NCBI GenBank assembly: GCA_905205975.1
Contig: CAJLFQ010000030.1
Coordinates: 1-23,187, forward strand
DNA from: an uncultured Eubacteriales bacterium
GTDB taxonomy: Bacteria > Bacillota > Clostridia > Oscillospirales > QAMX01
Direction: 5' to 3'
DNA: 23,187 nucleotides
Under the pieces are notes generated by a model. That model saw only the letters and a program-made list of their open reading frames with translations, did not search any database and was not told the origin of the DNA. The position numbers and the translations under genes are program-made. Of the stretch, positions 1-8,187 are shown one piece after another (the stretch's first letter is position 1; the number at the start of each line of letters is the position of its first letter).

Positions 1-55
1 CAACATGAAACTGTATCATCGACCGGACATGTCCGTCTACCTGGGGAGGCACTTG

Positions 56-478
56 ATGTTGGCCGCAAGACAAGAATCCGGACAGGAATCCGAAGGTTCG
101 GAATCCGTGCAGCAAGGCGGGTCTGAACTGCAAAAAGTCTGGGATTCTATCTCACCCGAACTGGCAGAATTATTGGATGAAGAAGCGTATAAAACGCTCG
201 AAAATCAGCTGGAAGATGCGAAAAAGTGTGTTACACAGGCTGCATCCAGAAGGTATGCCCGCGGTACGGATGTTGTTGCATGCATCAGTCAGGCCATTGC
301 AGCAGGCGCGCTCAAAAAGACAAAAAAAGCGCCTGAAACGTGCGTGACCGTGAGCGTCGCACAGTGCAAAGCCAACGTCAGCGGCGCCTGGAAAAACGAC
401 GCAGTGTATTCTGCGATCGAACAAGACGACGAGGTTTATCAATTTTACGATCGCCATAAACAGGAGGAAAAAAACTGA
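56..478 (+). CDS. Hypothetical protein, possible substrate or partner of the adjacent radical SAM cluster
   Basis: I do not recognise this protein. The reading frame is open from position 5, but ATG 56 is preceded by GGGGAGG (43-49) at a 6-nt spacing, so I start there, giving 140 aa. The first 20 residues are rich in Glu, Ser and Gln. A predicted helical acidic stretch follows (about residues 25-55), then a basic region with four cysteines spread over about residues 55-105, and a charged tail ending in a KQEEKN-like sequence. No signal peptide or membrane segment is visible. It lies 168 bp upstream of the radical SAM gene on the same strand. It is longer than a usual RiPP precursor, so it may be a precursor with a long leader, an accessory protein, or unrelated. 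The left window edge hides any upstream partner. Confidence 0.6.
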   Translation: MLAARQESGQESEGSESVQQGGSELQKVWDSISPELAELLDEEAYKTLENQLEDAKKCVTQAASRRYARGTDVVACISQAIAAGALKKTKKAPETCVTVSVAQCKANVSGAWKNDAVYSAIEQDDEVYQFYDRHKQEEKN

Positions 479-540
479 AATACGCTGCCGCCCGTTCCGC
501 TGGAATGGTGTGCGCATGATTGTTCATTTTTGAGACTGGA

Positions 541-570
541 TTGAAACGGCAATCTGACGGATACGAGAAT
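541..570 (+). promoter_or_regulatory. Weak promoter candidate for the radical SAM operon
   Basis: TTGAAA (541-546), an 18-bp spacer and GAGAAT (565-570, four of six matches to TATAAT) lie in the 168-bp gap before the radical SAM gene. The match is poor, and the operon may instead be read from upstream of the window. Confidence 0.2.
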
Positions 571-646
571 GCTGAATGCACAACGCAGAGCCGCTGACGC
601 GATGGACGGGCGGTATCGGATTTCTGAAAAGACGAGGAGGGGATTT

Positions 647-1999
647 ATGCTGGAAGTCCGGCCGGGTCTCTGGCTTCTTCCGGAAAAGCTGATTCTGGTC
701 GAAGGGCAAACCGTGACGGCTGCGGAGGCAGATGCTTTGCGGCGCACAGATGGCTTTTCGTTTGCAGATCCAAAAACGCCGAAGGATGCAATGCAGGAAA
801 TGCAGGATCCAAACCAGGTGGATTATGCGCTGTGTTTCCCGATCTCCGGAGGCATCTGCGTTTCAGACAAATGTCAGCTCCGCTGCAAATACTGCGCGTT
901 TGAATCAGCGGAACACAACCGGGAAACGGTGACCATGGAGCAGGTCAAACCGTTTGTCGATTTCCTGATCGCCAACCTGATCATGCGCCGTCTGGTCAGC
1001 CGAAAAACGGATGAGGTGCTCGACCTTTATCTGGCGGGCGGAGGCGAGCCGACCTACGCATGGGATCGGATGGTGCAGATCGTCGAATACACAGAGGCGC
1101 AGTGCGCAAAACACAAGATTGCACACACCTTCGGCATCACAACCAACTGCATCTTGAATGCCGAACAGACGGATTACCTCCGGAAGCACTTCAATCTGAT
1201 CACCGTTTCATTTGACGGGCTTCCGGATGTGCAAAACAAAAACCGCGCATTTGCAGGCGGACGCGGCACGTTTGAGGCGGTCAACCGCACCTTGATGGAT
1301 TTCTGTCAGACCGATACGCCGATTGTCATGCGGGCGACCATCTGGCCGGAGGATTATAAACGCCTGACCGATATGGTGCAGTTCGTAACGGAACATTATC
1401 CCAATGTCAGCTATCTGGATGTGGAGCCGATCAACCGCCGGGGGCGTGCCGCCAAAAGCGACCATGCAACCGTCGCAGACGATTTCCTGGAACATTATTG
1501 GCGGGCGAAACAGTGGCTCGGTGAAGCGCGTGAAGGCTGGCTCAGCTGCGGAAAATTCAAAGACGACATTGTGGGCTTTCTCTGCGGAACCGCGTACGGA
1601 AGAAATCCGTGGCTGCTGCCGAACGGAAACATCGTTACCTGCATCGATGCAAGAGAAAAAGCAGCCGTTGTCGCCACCGTCCAGGACGGAACGCTCCAGA
1701 AGAAAATCTTTCAGGATCAGCTGCTGGAAGCCTACCTGAAACACCTGGATGATTGCAGATCCTGTTTTGCGTTTCGCTTTTGCGGCGGTGGCTGTCCGCT
1801 GAATGTGGTGAATCCGGAAGAAGCAGAAAATCAGGCGATGGAATGCCGGATGATCCGCCGTTATTGGAAAATGTTGTTTGAAAAATTGATTACGGAGACA
1901 ATGTGCTTTGGCTGGCGCGCGGATCCGATTGCAGCCGCAGCGCCCGGCCAGAAAGCATGGGAAATCAGGAGGGAAATATGGAAGTCAGAATCTGTTTGA
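647..1999 (+). CDS. Radical SAM/SPASM-domain peptide-modifying enzyme
   Basis: The protein is a radical SAM enzyme expected to cleave S-adenosylmethionine reductively and modify a peptide. With the ATG at 647, which has GAGGAGG (634-640) at 6 nt, it is 450 aa. An ATG at 569 is in frame but lacks such a site. The radical SAM cluster is the CxxxCxxC at C76, C80 and C83 (DKCQLRCKYC). A GGGEPT motif typical of the SAM-binding fold follows. The C-terminal SPASM region has C370, C373, C379 and C383 in the C-x2-C-x5-C-x3-C spacing that holds auxiliary iron-sulphur clusters, plus flanking cysteines. The gene overlaps the PqqD-like gene by 22 bp, which fits a peptide substrate delivered by that protein. 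The exact chemistry (thioether, C-C crosslink, other) cannot be read from the sequence. Confidence 0.9.
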   Translation: MLEVRPGLWLLPEKLILVEGQTVTAAEADALRRTDGFSFADPKTPKDAMQEMQDPNQVDYALCFPISGGICVSDKCQLRCKYCAFESAEHNRETVTMEQVKPFVDFLIANLIMRRLVSRKTDEVLDLYLAGGGEPTYAWDRMVQIVEYTEAQCAKHKIAHTFGITTNCILNAEQTDYLRKHFNLITVSFDGLPDVQNKNRAFAGGRGTFEAVNRTLMDFCQTDTPIVMRATIWPEDYKRLTDMVQFVTEHYPNVSYLDVEPINRRGRAAKSDHATVADDFLEHYWRAKQWLGEAREGWLSCGKFKDDIVGFLCGTAYGRNPWLLPNGNIVTCIDAREKAAVVATVQDGTLQKKIFQDQLLEAYLKHLDDCRSCFAFRFCGGGCPLNVVNPEEAENQAMECRMIRRYWKMLFEKLITETMCFGWRADPIAAAAPGQKAWEIRREIWKSESV

Positions 2000-2298
2000 A
2001 CACGGAAAACACCTACCGCATCAATGACGAAATGGACTTTGAGGAAATGGATGGACGCGCGTATTTCTTCATTCATTCGACCGATAAAGTCATCGTGATG
2101 GACGAACCGTCGTATACGCTCTGGCGCTGCATCATGCAGTGTGCAGAACAGAATCAATCCGTGACGCTTCCGCTGCTGCGCGCATTCTTCGAGCAGGAAT
2201 ATATCTTCAATGAAGAGGGACGGACTGCCTTTCCGCAGGACATGGCAAAGACGATTCACTTCTTGGCACAGGAAGATTTCCTGCAAGACGTTCTTTAA
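1978..2298 (+). CDS. PqqD-like RiPP recognition element protein
   Basis: This 106-aa protein starts at ATG 1978, just after AGGAGGGAAAT, inside the 3' end of the radical SAM gene. An upstream in-frame ATG at 1903 has no such site. Size, position and pattern fit the PqqD family: an N-terminal beta-rich part (roughly residues 1-45), a YTLWRCI segment like the conserved helix start of PqqD proteins, and a C-terminal helical pair ending in FLAQEDFLQDV. PqqD-type proteins bind the leader of a precursor peptide and hand it to the modifying radical SAM enzyme. The similarity is by pattern and context, not by an invariant catalytic motif, because the family has none. No signal peptide is present. Confidence 0.7.
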   Translation: MEVRICLNTENTYRINDEMDFEEMDGRAYFFIHSTDKVIVMDEPSYTLWRCIMQCAEQNQSVTLPLLRAFFEQEYIFNEEGRTAFPQDMAKTIHFLAQEDFLQDVL

Positions 2299-2321
2299 AC
2301 CCTGCCGCGTGTGAAAAACGC

Positions 2322-3173
2322 ATGAGATGCTGTGTATGCTATCCAGTGGAAATAGGCGGCAGGAGTCTTTCTGTTTTGATTGATTACCATCTCTTTCAAT
2401 ACGCTCCGGAATTCTTTGCAAACCTTTTTCCGGGGTGTATGATTGAAACGAGTGTTCAACAAAATACAGAGGCTCAGGACGTGCTTACGGAAGAATTCGC
2501 AGAAGAATTCAATGTTTGCATCCGTGAAAAAACAGCGGGTTGTCAGACGCTGCAGCGTGCGGTTATTACCTGCAATCCCAGCAAAAGCGATTGGCCGATT
2601 GCATTAATGACTGATTTAGAAGAAACGCTGATTCACCTCTTGCAAAAAACGGTTTTTCATGGAGCAGCGCTCGTAAATGAAGGAAAAACACTTTTATTGC
2701 TGGGTGCAAGAAAGTCTGGCAAAAGTACATTGACGCATTTTCTGACGCTGCAAGGCTGGAGTCTCGTTGATGATGATTGCTTGTTCTTTGATGGAAAACA
2801 AATTTTTGGCACTTGTTTTCCGCTTCGATTGCGCCAGCAGATTCACCCGGATCCACATGTATTTTGGAAATGCCAAGACTCAGAGGGAGAAACACGTCGA
2901 CTTTTGAAACCGGGACATGTGTGTCGGTGTGCGGATGCCCCATTCTTTCTGTTGTTTCCGAGATATGATCCGCAAATCGCCATATCTGTGGAATCGATGG
3001 AACGGTCTTCTCTTTTTCCGCAAATGATCCAGAATATTCGCTATGCAGTAAATAGTCCCCGAAAAATTCAGGATGCACTGAATTTGATTCGCTGCGTTCA
3101 AACGGCATACAACGTGATCTATTCAGACGAAAAAGCATTGCTGTCACTGATAAAGGAGAGGATAATGGTATGA
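2322..3173 (+). CDS. HPr-kinase-like P-loop protein of RiPP type
   Basis: This is a 283-aa protein with the layout of HPr-kinase-like enzymes found in peptide-modification clusters. A Walker A sequence GARKSGKST spans residues 128-136 (lysine K134), and an acidic LVDDD (148-152) is placed like the Asp pair downstream of the P-loop in that superfamily. The HGAAL stretch before the P-loop also fits. Some lasso-peptide kinases of this type phosphorylate the peptide C-terminus, and a similar role here is inference. The ATG at 2322 has no clear ribosome binding site, so the true start may differ or translation may be coupled to the gene 23 bp upstream. The stop overlaps the exporter start (ATGA, 3170-3173). 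The gene is visibly richer in A+T than its neighbours, which may mark separate acquisition. Confidence 0.72.
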   Translation: MRCCVCYPVEIGGRSLSVLIDYHLFQYAPEFFANLFPGCMIETSVQQNTEAQDVLTEEFAEEFNVCIREKTAGCQTLQRAVITCNPSKSDWPIALMTDLEETLIHLLQKTVFHGAALVNEGKTLLLLGARKSGKSTLTHFLTLQGWSLVDDDCLFFDGKQIFGTCFPLRLRQQIHPDPHVFWKCQDSEGETRRLLKPGHVCRCADAPFFLLFPRYDPQIAISVESMERSSLFPQMIQNIRYAVNSPRKIQDALNLIRCVQTAYNVIYSDEKALLSLIKERIMV

Positions 3174-4972
3174 AAAAGACAAAAAAGCAAACGGCTTCTA
3201 ACCGAAAATCCAGCTTTCTCTTTCTGCTTCGCATCTACCTCAAAAACAGCGGCCCATGGTTTTGGGTTGTCGCGGCCTCTACAGTTGTCGCGCCGGTTCT
3301 GGCTTATCTGAATGTCGTAATCCTGCGCGATGCAATTGACTTTTTATCCATGGGCAAACCGCTGTCATCCATCTTGTGGCGTTTTGCGCTGATCCTTGGC
3401 ATTTTTCTCGTTTTCTCAACAATCGACCTGCTGCTCGAAGAATTCTTTGGCGAAAATCAGAATATCCTCATCTCCAACCGCATCAACCGGAAAATCTACG
3501 AGCGTGTTACCCATACCGATTACCGCTATTTTGACAACACACAGTTTTATGACGATTATACATGGACGCTGAACAACTTCTACCGGCAGACGTTTTCAGC
3601 TGCGCAGACCATCTGGCGTCTGCTGGGCGCGCTCTTCACCATCGGGACAATCGGCGCCCTGGTGATCTCAATGGACGTGGTTGTTCTTGGCGCCGTCGTG
3701 CTGATTGTGGTGCTGCAAATGCTGCTGACCTATGCCATTCAGGCGCAAAACTATCGAAAAGATCGTGCGTCGCTGCCGTTTGGCCGTCTGCTCGGCTATA
3801 TCCAGCGCGTTTTGTACATGAAAGATTACGCCATGAGCGTCAAAACGACGCGAGTCAAGGACGAGCTGCTGGAGAAATATGACGGCGCAACACAGCAGCT
3901 TTCGGCGACGGTCAAACGCTACCGCGGAAAAGCAACGCTGCTGACCTTCCTGAGCAACACGTTATACTACGGCGTCTATGTTGCAACGCTGGGTTATCTC
4001 GTGGCGCGGGCCTACTATGGAAAAATTACGATCGGCGAGCTGTCTGCACTGTTTGTGGCGTTTACAACGTTGAAAGGCCAGCTGGAGCAGTTCACAGAGC
4101 TGGTCTCGCAGCTGAAAAACCTGAACCTGTACACGGAAAGCATTCAGAAGTTCTTCTCGCTGCCGTCCAACATTGAAAATGATGAAAACAGCGCAGAAAA
4201 ACAGAAGCCAAATCCTGGGCCGCTGAGCGTACAGTTTGATTCGGTCAGCTTCCGCTATCACGAAAACGAGGCGGATGTTTTGAAAAACGTCAGCTTCCGG
4301 ATTGAGCCGGGGCAGAAGGTTGCACTGGTCGGTCGGAACGGCGCAGGCAAAAGCACCATCGCAAAGCTGATTCTCCGACTGTATGACGTTGAAAACGGCA
4401 GCATCTCCATCGATGGAAAAAAGATTCAGGATCTGAACACCGGCGCACTCCGCAATCAGGTTGGCGTCGCTTTCCAGGACAGCACCGTCTATGCGTTCAA
4501 CGTGCGAGAAAACGTCGACGTCTATGACGGCAGCGTGCCGGACAAGCAGCTGGAACAGGTGTTTGAGAAACTTGGCGTGGACAAGATTCTGCAAAAGAAG
4601 AACGCAGGATTGGATACGGCAATTACCCGGGAACTGGATGATCATGGCATAGAGCTGTCTGGCGGTGAAAAACAGCTTTTGGCGGTTTCCCGCGTCATGA
4701 CAAAGCCGTTCGGCCTGCTGATTTTTGACGAACCTTCTTCCGCATTGGATCCGGAAAGAGAACATCGCCTCTATGAGATCATGATGAAGGAAACCGGCAA
4801 TGCAACCGTTCTGCTGATTTCCCATCGTCTTTCGGCGGTCAAAAACGCGGATCAGATTCTGATGGTCGAAGATGGACAGATCATCGAAGCCGGAACCCAT
4901 CAGGAACTGATGAAACGCGGCGGCAAATACAGCGAATTTTACCATATGCAGGCGGACGGATTCAGCGAATAA
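3170..4972 (+). CDS. ABC exporter, fused membrane and ATPase domains
   Basis: This 600-aa half-transporter is of the type I exporter kind and should work as a dimer in the membrane. Hydrophobic membrane segments occupy about residues 27-300. The nucleotide-binding domain follows, with Walker A GRNGAGKST near residue 388, signature LSGGEKQ near 495, Walker B LLIFDEPSSALD near 517, and the H-loop histidine in LLISHRLS. There is no N-terminal C39 peptidase, so it would not cut a leader itself. AAAGGAGAGG (3152-3161) lies 8 nt ahead of ATG 3170, and the start overlaps the stop of the HPr-kinase-like gene by 4 nt. Being last in the cluster, it most plausibly exports the modified peptide. An unrelated lipid or drug exporter role cannot be excluded. 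Confidence 0.9.
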   Translation: MKKTKKQTASNRKSSFLFLLRIYLKNSGPWFWVVAASTVVAPVLAYLNVVILRDAIDFLSMGKPLSSILWRFALILGIFLVFSTIDLLLEEFFGENQNILISNRINRKIYERVTHTDYRYFDNTQFYDDYTWTLNNFYRQTFSAAQTIWRLLGALFTIGTIGALVISMDVVVLGAVVLIVVLQMLLTYAIQAQNYRKDRASLPFGRLLGYIQRVLYMKDYAMSVKTTRVKDELLEKYDGATQQLSATVKRYRGKATLLTFLSNTLYYGVYVATLGYLVARAYYGKITIGELSALFVAFTTLKGQLEQFTELVSQLKNLNLYTESIQKFFSLPSNIENDENSAEKQKPNPGPLSVQFDSVSFRYHENEADVLKNVSFRIEPGQKVALVGRNGAGKSTIAKLILRLYDVENGSISIDGKKIQDLNTGALRNQVGVAFQDSTVYAFNVRENVDVYDGSVPDKQLEQVFEKLGVDKILQKKNAGLDTAITRELDDHGIELSGGEKQLLAVSRVMTKPFGLLIFDEPSSALDPEREHRLYEIMMKETGNATVLLISHRLSAVKNADQILMVEDGQIIEAGTHQELMKRGGKYSEFYHMQADGFSE

Positions 4973-4993
4973 TCCGGCACCTTGATGAAGAAA

Positions 4994-5045
4994 AGAAGCA
5001 GGCTCTTGAATGCACTTCTGATGCAGGCAGGAGCCTGCTTTTCTG
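4994..5045 (+). terminator. Stem-loop terminator after the exporter operon
   Basis: AAGCAGGCTC (4996-5005) pairs perfectly with GAGCCTGCTT (5031-5040) across a 25-nt loop. The T-rich end TTTTCT is short. It sits 20 bp after the exporter stop, so it probably ends the radical SAM operon. Confidence 0.6.
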
Positions 5046-5154
5046 AAGATTTCCTGCCGGTGAAAAGCGAAACCGTGACCGGCAGTGAAAACAGACACGC
5101 CGTATGCAGGCCTGTCCGAACACGTAAGGCATCCTGCCTGCGGCGGCCCTGTGC

Positions 5155-5183
5155 TTGTGCGTACTTCTAGTTTATGATATAAT
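5155..5183 (+). promoter_or_regulatory. Extended -10 promoter for the GH78 gene
   Basis: TTGTGC (5155-5160), a 17-bp spacer and a perfect TATAAT (5178-5183) are present. The TG at 5175-5176 sits one base before the hexamer, forming the extended -10 element. Transcription would start about 125 nt before the GH78 start codon. Confidence 0.65.
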
Positions 5184-5317
5184 AGGCGATGAAAACCTGA
5201 CAAAACCATCCGACACCGGCAGGCAGAAATGAAAGCGAAAAACAGGCATGCAGGGCTTCCTGCTGATTTATCCCTGCCGTACGAGATTATCCTTAATGAA
5301 TAGAAGGGGAGAACTTC

Positions 5318-7453
5318 ATGAGCCAGCAACTCTATCAGGGGTGCGGCCGGTTTATCTGGCTGGACCCTGCACGTTACCCGGCATTTCAGGAAACTGCCGT
5401 CCGAAAAGCAGATGACGGCCTGTACTGCGTGGCAGAATTTCAACATACGATTTCGCCGGCTGGCCCGGTGAAGCAGATTGTGCTGGACGTTACGGGTGCA
5501 GCGCAGTATTTCCTGTGGTGCGGCGAGCGGTTCGTTGGCGCAGGCCCGGCTTCGGCGGGCGGCGATTTCTTGGTTGAAAAGCCGCTGCCGTGGCAGTACG
5601 TCGACCGCTATACGCTGACGCCGGATACCGGGGATGCGGCCATCAAACTGTATGCAAAAGTGCGCCTGAAATCAGAACAGCTGACGGAATTTACGCCGGG
5701 ACGCGGCGAGTTCCTGCTTGCCGGGACGATTGAATATGAAAACGGCGCCCGCGAGACGTTCGGCACATCGGAGGCGTGGGAAGCCCGGGTTGACCGCCGC
5801 CATCCGGCGCCGGGCGTATACGATGCCGCTGCTCAGCCGGATGAATGGGTGCCGGCGGTTTGCGTCGATGTCCCTGTGCGCCTGCCGGTTTCGGCGATTC
5901 CGAACCTTTCACTGACACCCATCTGCGCGGAAAGCTGGCCGGAACTGCGGTCGGTCCATGCAGGCGAAACCATCGTTTTGGATTACCCCAAGATTCACTG
6001 CGCATACCTGGCCCTGAAGGCGGACGGCGCCTGCCGTATTGAATTGGGCTGCGCAGAGCGGGAAGGGATTCAGCACAGCGAAACAATCACGTTTGATGCC
6101 GAAGGCGGCGAGTACCGCGGACTGGTGATGTATTCGGTCGGATGCTTGACCGTCAAGGTGTGTTCAGCCGGAGAAAATGTCCGCCTGCTGCCGTATATCA
6201 TCGACAGCCGTTACCCGGTGACGGCGGAAGGCAGCGTCCACACCTCGGACCCGGAACTTGACAAGGTGTTTGACGTCTGCAAGTGGACATTGTCGATCTG
6301 CCGGCAGTCACTGCATTTGGACAGCCCGCGCCATCAGGAGCTTTTGGCCTGCACGGGTGACTATCTGGTTGAAACGCACATGACGCTTTTTACCTTCGGC
6401 GATATGCGGCTGGCCGAACAGGATATCCGCCGGACGGCAGACTGGCTCTGCGAAAACGACGGGCGGATGTTCCACACCACATACAGCCTGATGTGGGTGC
6501 AGTGGATCCGGCGGGTCTACGAGTTTACAGGCGATGCACAGCTGATTCGGGATTGCCGAACGGCGCTGGATACGCTGCTGCGGCGCTTCGACGGCTATGT
6601 CGGGTCGAACGGCGTCCTGACCAATGCGCCAGACTATATGTTTGTCGATTGGCTGGAAGTCGAGGGCTACAATATGCACCACCCGCCGAAATCGCTTGGG
6701 CAGACAGTGCTCTGCGCATTTTACTATAAGGCGCTCACCGATGCCTGCGCACTCTGCGAGGTCATGCAAAACGATGCGGACGGCGCGTGGTGGCAGGAGA
6801 AAAAGAACACATGGTCAGCCCGCGCCCAAAAATTCCGCAAGGCGTTTCAAGAGACGTTTTACGATGCGCAGGCCGGTATGTATGTGGACGGTCAGGCAGA
6901 TGAAGACGAAGGCTGCGGCGGCTGGCACCCCAAAAACGTTCCGCTGCATCATTTTTCCAGACATGCAAATGTTCTGGCGGCACTGTACGGTCTGTGCCCG
7001 GAAAGCGAAACCGAACGCCTGATCCGTCTGTGTGCCGACCCGGATTCGGCGCTTCGGCAGGTGCAGCCGTATTTTATGTTTTTTGTTTTGGAGGCCGTCT
7101 GGAAGGCCGGCTTGTTCGGTACATACGGCATGCGGCTGCTGGATCTCTGGAAACCGCTGGTTCGGACGTGTGCCAAGGGGCTGCAGGAGGGATGGTTTGC
7201 GCCGCCGGATTATGCATTTGATTACAGCCATGCCTGGGGCGGCACACCGGCATACCATTTGCCGCTGGCCCTGACAGGGCTGCGGATGGTCGAACCGGGC
7301 TTCCGCCGGATTACGCTGTCACCGCGCCTGTGGGGTCTGTATGCGGCCGATGTCACATGCCCGACGCCGTTTGGTCCGATTCGCGTGGTTCAAAAAGCAG
7401 GAGAAGCGCCGCAGATCACCGTGCCGGAAGAAATTCCGTATGAGATTGTGTGA
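5318..7453 (+). CDS. Family 78 glycoside hydrolase (alpha-L-rhamnosidase-like)
   Basis: This 711-aa enzyme should release terminal alpha-L-rhamnose from glycosides by inversion. Beta-sandwich-type sequence fills about residues 1-310, then an all-helical (alpha/alpha)6 catalytic domain to about 640, then a short C-terminal beta domain. The segment DSPRHQELLACTGD (D335 to D348) matches the family's DCPQRDERxGWTGD core, so E341 and D348 sit at the catalytic positions. E624 in QEGW is the best candidate for the C-terminal catalytic acidic residue, and SHAWGGTPAYHLP is also family-like. No signal peptide is seen, so it acts in the cytoplasm on imported small glycosides. AAGGGGAG precedes ATG 5318. 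It has its own promoter, and no transporter gene adjoins it. The 60-bp gap to the two-component genes holds no terminator, so they may be co-transcribed. Substrate is inferred from family only. Confidence 0.85.
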   Translation: MSQQLYQGCGRFIWLDPARYPAFQETAVRKADDGLYCVAEFQHTISPAGPVKQIVLDVTGAAQYFLWCGERFVGAGPASAGGDFLVEKPLPWQYVDRYTLTPDTGDAAIKLYAKVRLKSEQLTEFTPGRGEFLLAGTIEYENGARETFGTSEAWEARVDRRHPAPGVYDAAAQPDEWVPAVCVDVPVRLPVSAIPNLSLTPICAESWPELRSVHAGETIVLDYPKIHCAYLALKADGACRIELGCAEREGIQHSETITFDAEGGEYRGLVMYSVGCLTVKVCSAGENVRLLPYIIDSRYPVTAEGSVHTSDPELDKVFDVCKWTLSICRQSLHLDSPRHQELLACTGDYLVETHMTLFTFGDMRLAEQDIRRTADWLCENDGRMFHTTYSLMWVQWIRRVYEFTGDAQLIRDCRTALDTLLRRFDGYVGSNGVLTNAPDYMFVDWLEVEGYNMHHPPKSLGQTVLCAFYYKALTDACALCEVMQNDADGAWWQEKKNTWSARAQKFRKAFQETFYDAQAGMYVDGQADEDEGCGGWHPKNVPLHHFSRHANVLAALYGLCPESETERLIRLCADPDSALRQVQPYFMFFVLEAVWKAGLFGTYGMRLLDLWKPLVRTCAKGLQEGWFAPPDYAFDYSHAWGGTPAYHLPLALTGLRMVEPGFRRITLSPRLWGLYAADVTCPTPFGPIRVVQKAGEAPQITVPEEIPYEIV

Positions 7454-7513
7454 CGATCAAACAGCACGCAGCATAACCGCGGCAAACACGAACGGACAGA
7501 CAGGGGGAGAACG

Positions 7514-8187
7514 ATGCGTCTTTTACTGGCGGAAGATGAGCAGGAGCTTTCCAAAGCCTTGACGGCCATTCTGAAACACAACCACTATGAGGTGGATGCC
7601 GTTTTCAACGGACAGGATGCGCTGGACTATGCAATGCTCAGCGCGTATGACGGTATTATTCTGGACATCATGATGCCGAAAAAAAGCGGCCTCGAAGTCC
7701 TGCAAACGCTGCGGGCGCAGGGGAACCATACGCCGATTCTGCTGCTGACGGCGAAAGCCGAAGTCGAGGATCGGATTGCCGGTCTGGATACCGGTGCAGA
7801 CGATTACCTGACCAAGCCGTTCGCCATGGGAGAGCTGCTGGCCAGAATCCGCGCCATGACGCGCAGAAAAGCGCTGTTTCAGCCGAATACCATTGTGTTC
7901 GGCGATGCGGTGCTGGATTGCACTGCGTTCACACTGACCGGTCCAAATGGGACGGTTCGGCTGAGCGGGAAAGAGTTCCAAATGCTGGAAATGATGATGC
8001 GCAGCCCGGCTGCCCGATTTCGACAGAGCGGTTTATGGAGCATATCTGGGGGTGTGATTCGGAAAGCGACAGCAGCGTGGTCTGGACGTTTGTCTCAACG
8101 CTGAGAAAACGGCTCGCGGCTTCCGGCGCACATGTGGCAATCCGCGCGGCGCGCGGTCAGGGCTATACATTGGAGGAACAGGCATGA
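7514..8187 (+). pseudogene. OmpR/PhoB-type response regulator, frameshifted
   Basis: The receiver domain is intact: acidic pocket E7, D8 and E9, phosphoacceptor D51 (ILDIMMP), T79 and K101 (TKPF). A winged-helix output domain should follow. As written, the frame shifts near 8006-8009 and ends at 8104 with a scrambled tail, giving 196 aa. In the next frame the normal output domain continues from about 8008 (ISTERFMEHIW, then VVWTFVSTLRKRL and RGQGYTLE) to a stop at 8187. Adding one base in the CCCGG run would restore about 224 aa, a normal family length. The restored stop overlaps the kinase start in the usual ATGA arrangement. Either the gene is inactivated or the base was lost in sequencing. 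The start ATG 7514 follows a GGGGGAGA site. Confidence 0.88.

Larger units (their letters stand above)
4973..5317. other. 345-bp intergenic region between exporter and GH78 gene
   Basis: This gap holds the stem-loop terminator at its left end and an extended -10 promoter near 5155-5183. A leader of about 125 nt follows, with one small hairpin (GCAGG-GCTT-CCTGC, 5250-5263) and no coding frame I trust. A 62-codon frame from 4982 runs straight through the terminator and has no family resemblance. Confidence 0.6.

Noticed and set aside
462..519. A strong AGGAGG (462-467) followed at 7 nt by CTG and a 14-codon frame
   Set aside because: The AGGAGG is part of the codons for QEE at the end of the upstream gene, CTG is a rare start, and the frame is too short to judge.
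4982..5170. A 62-codon frame after the exporter gene
   Set aside because: It runs through the stem-loop terminator, has no ribosome binding site and shows no family-like pattern.
3962..5446. A 494-codon open frame on the minus strand
   Set aside because: It lies opposite the exporter ATPase and the GH78 start, with composition typical of an antisense shadow of a G+C-rich gene.
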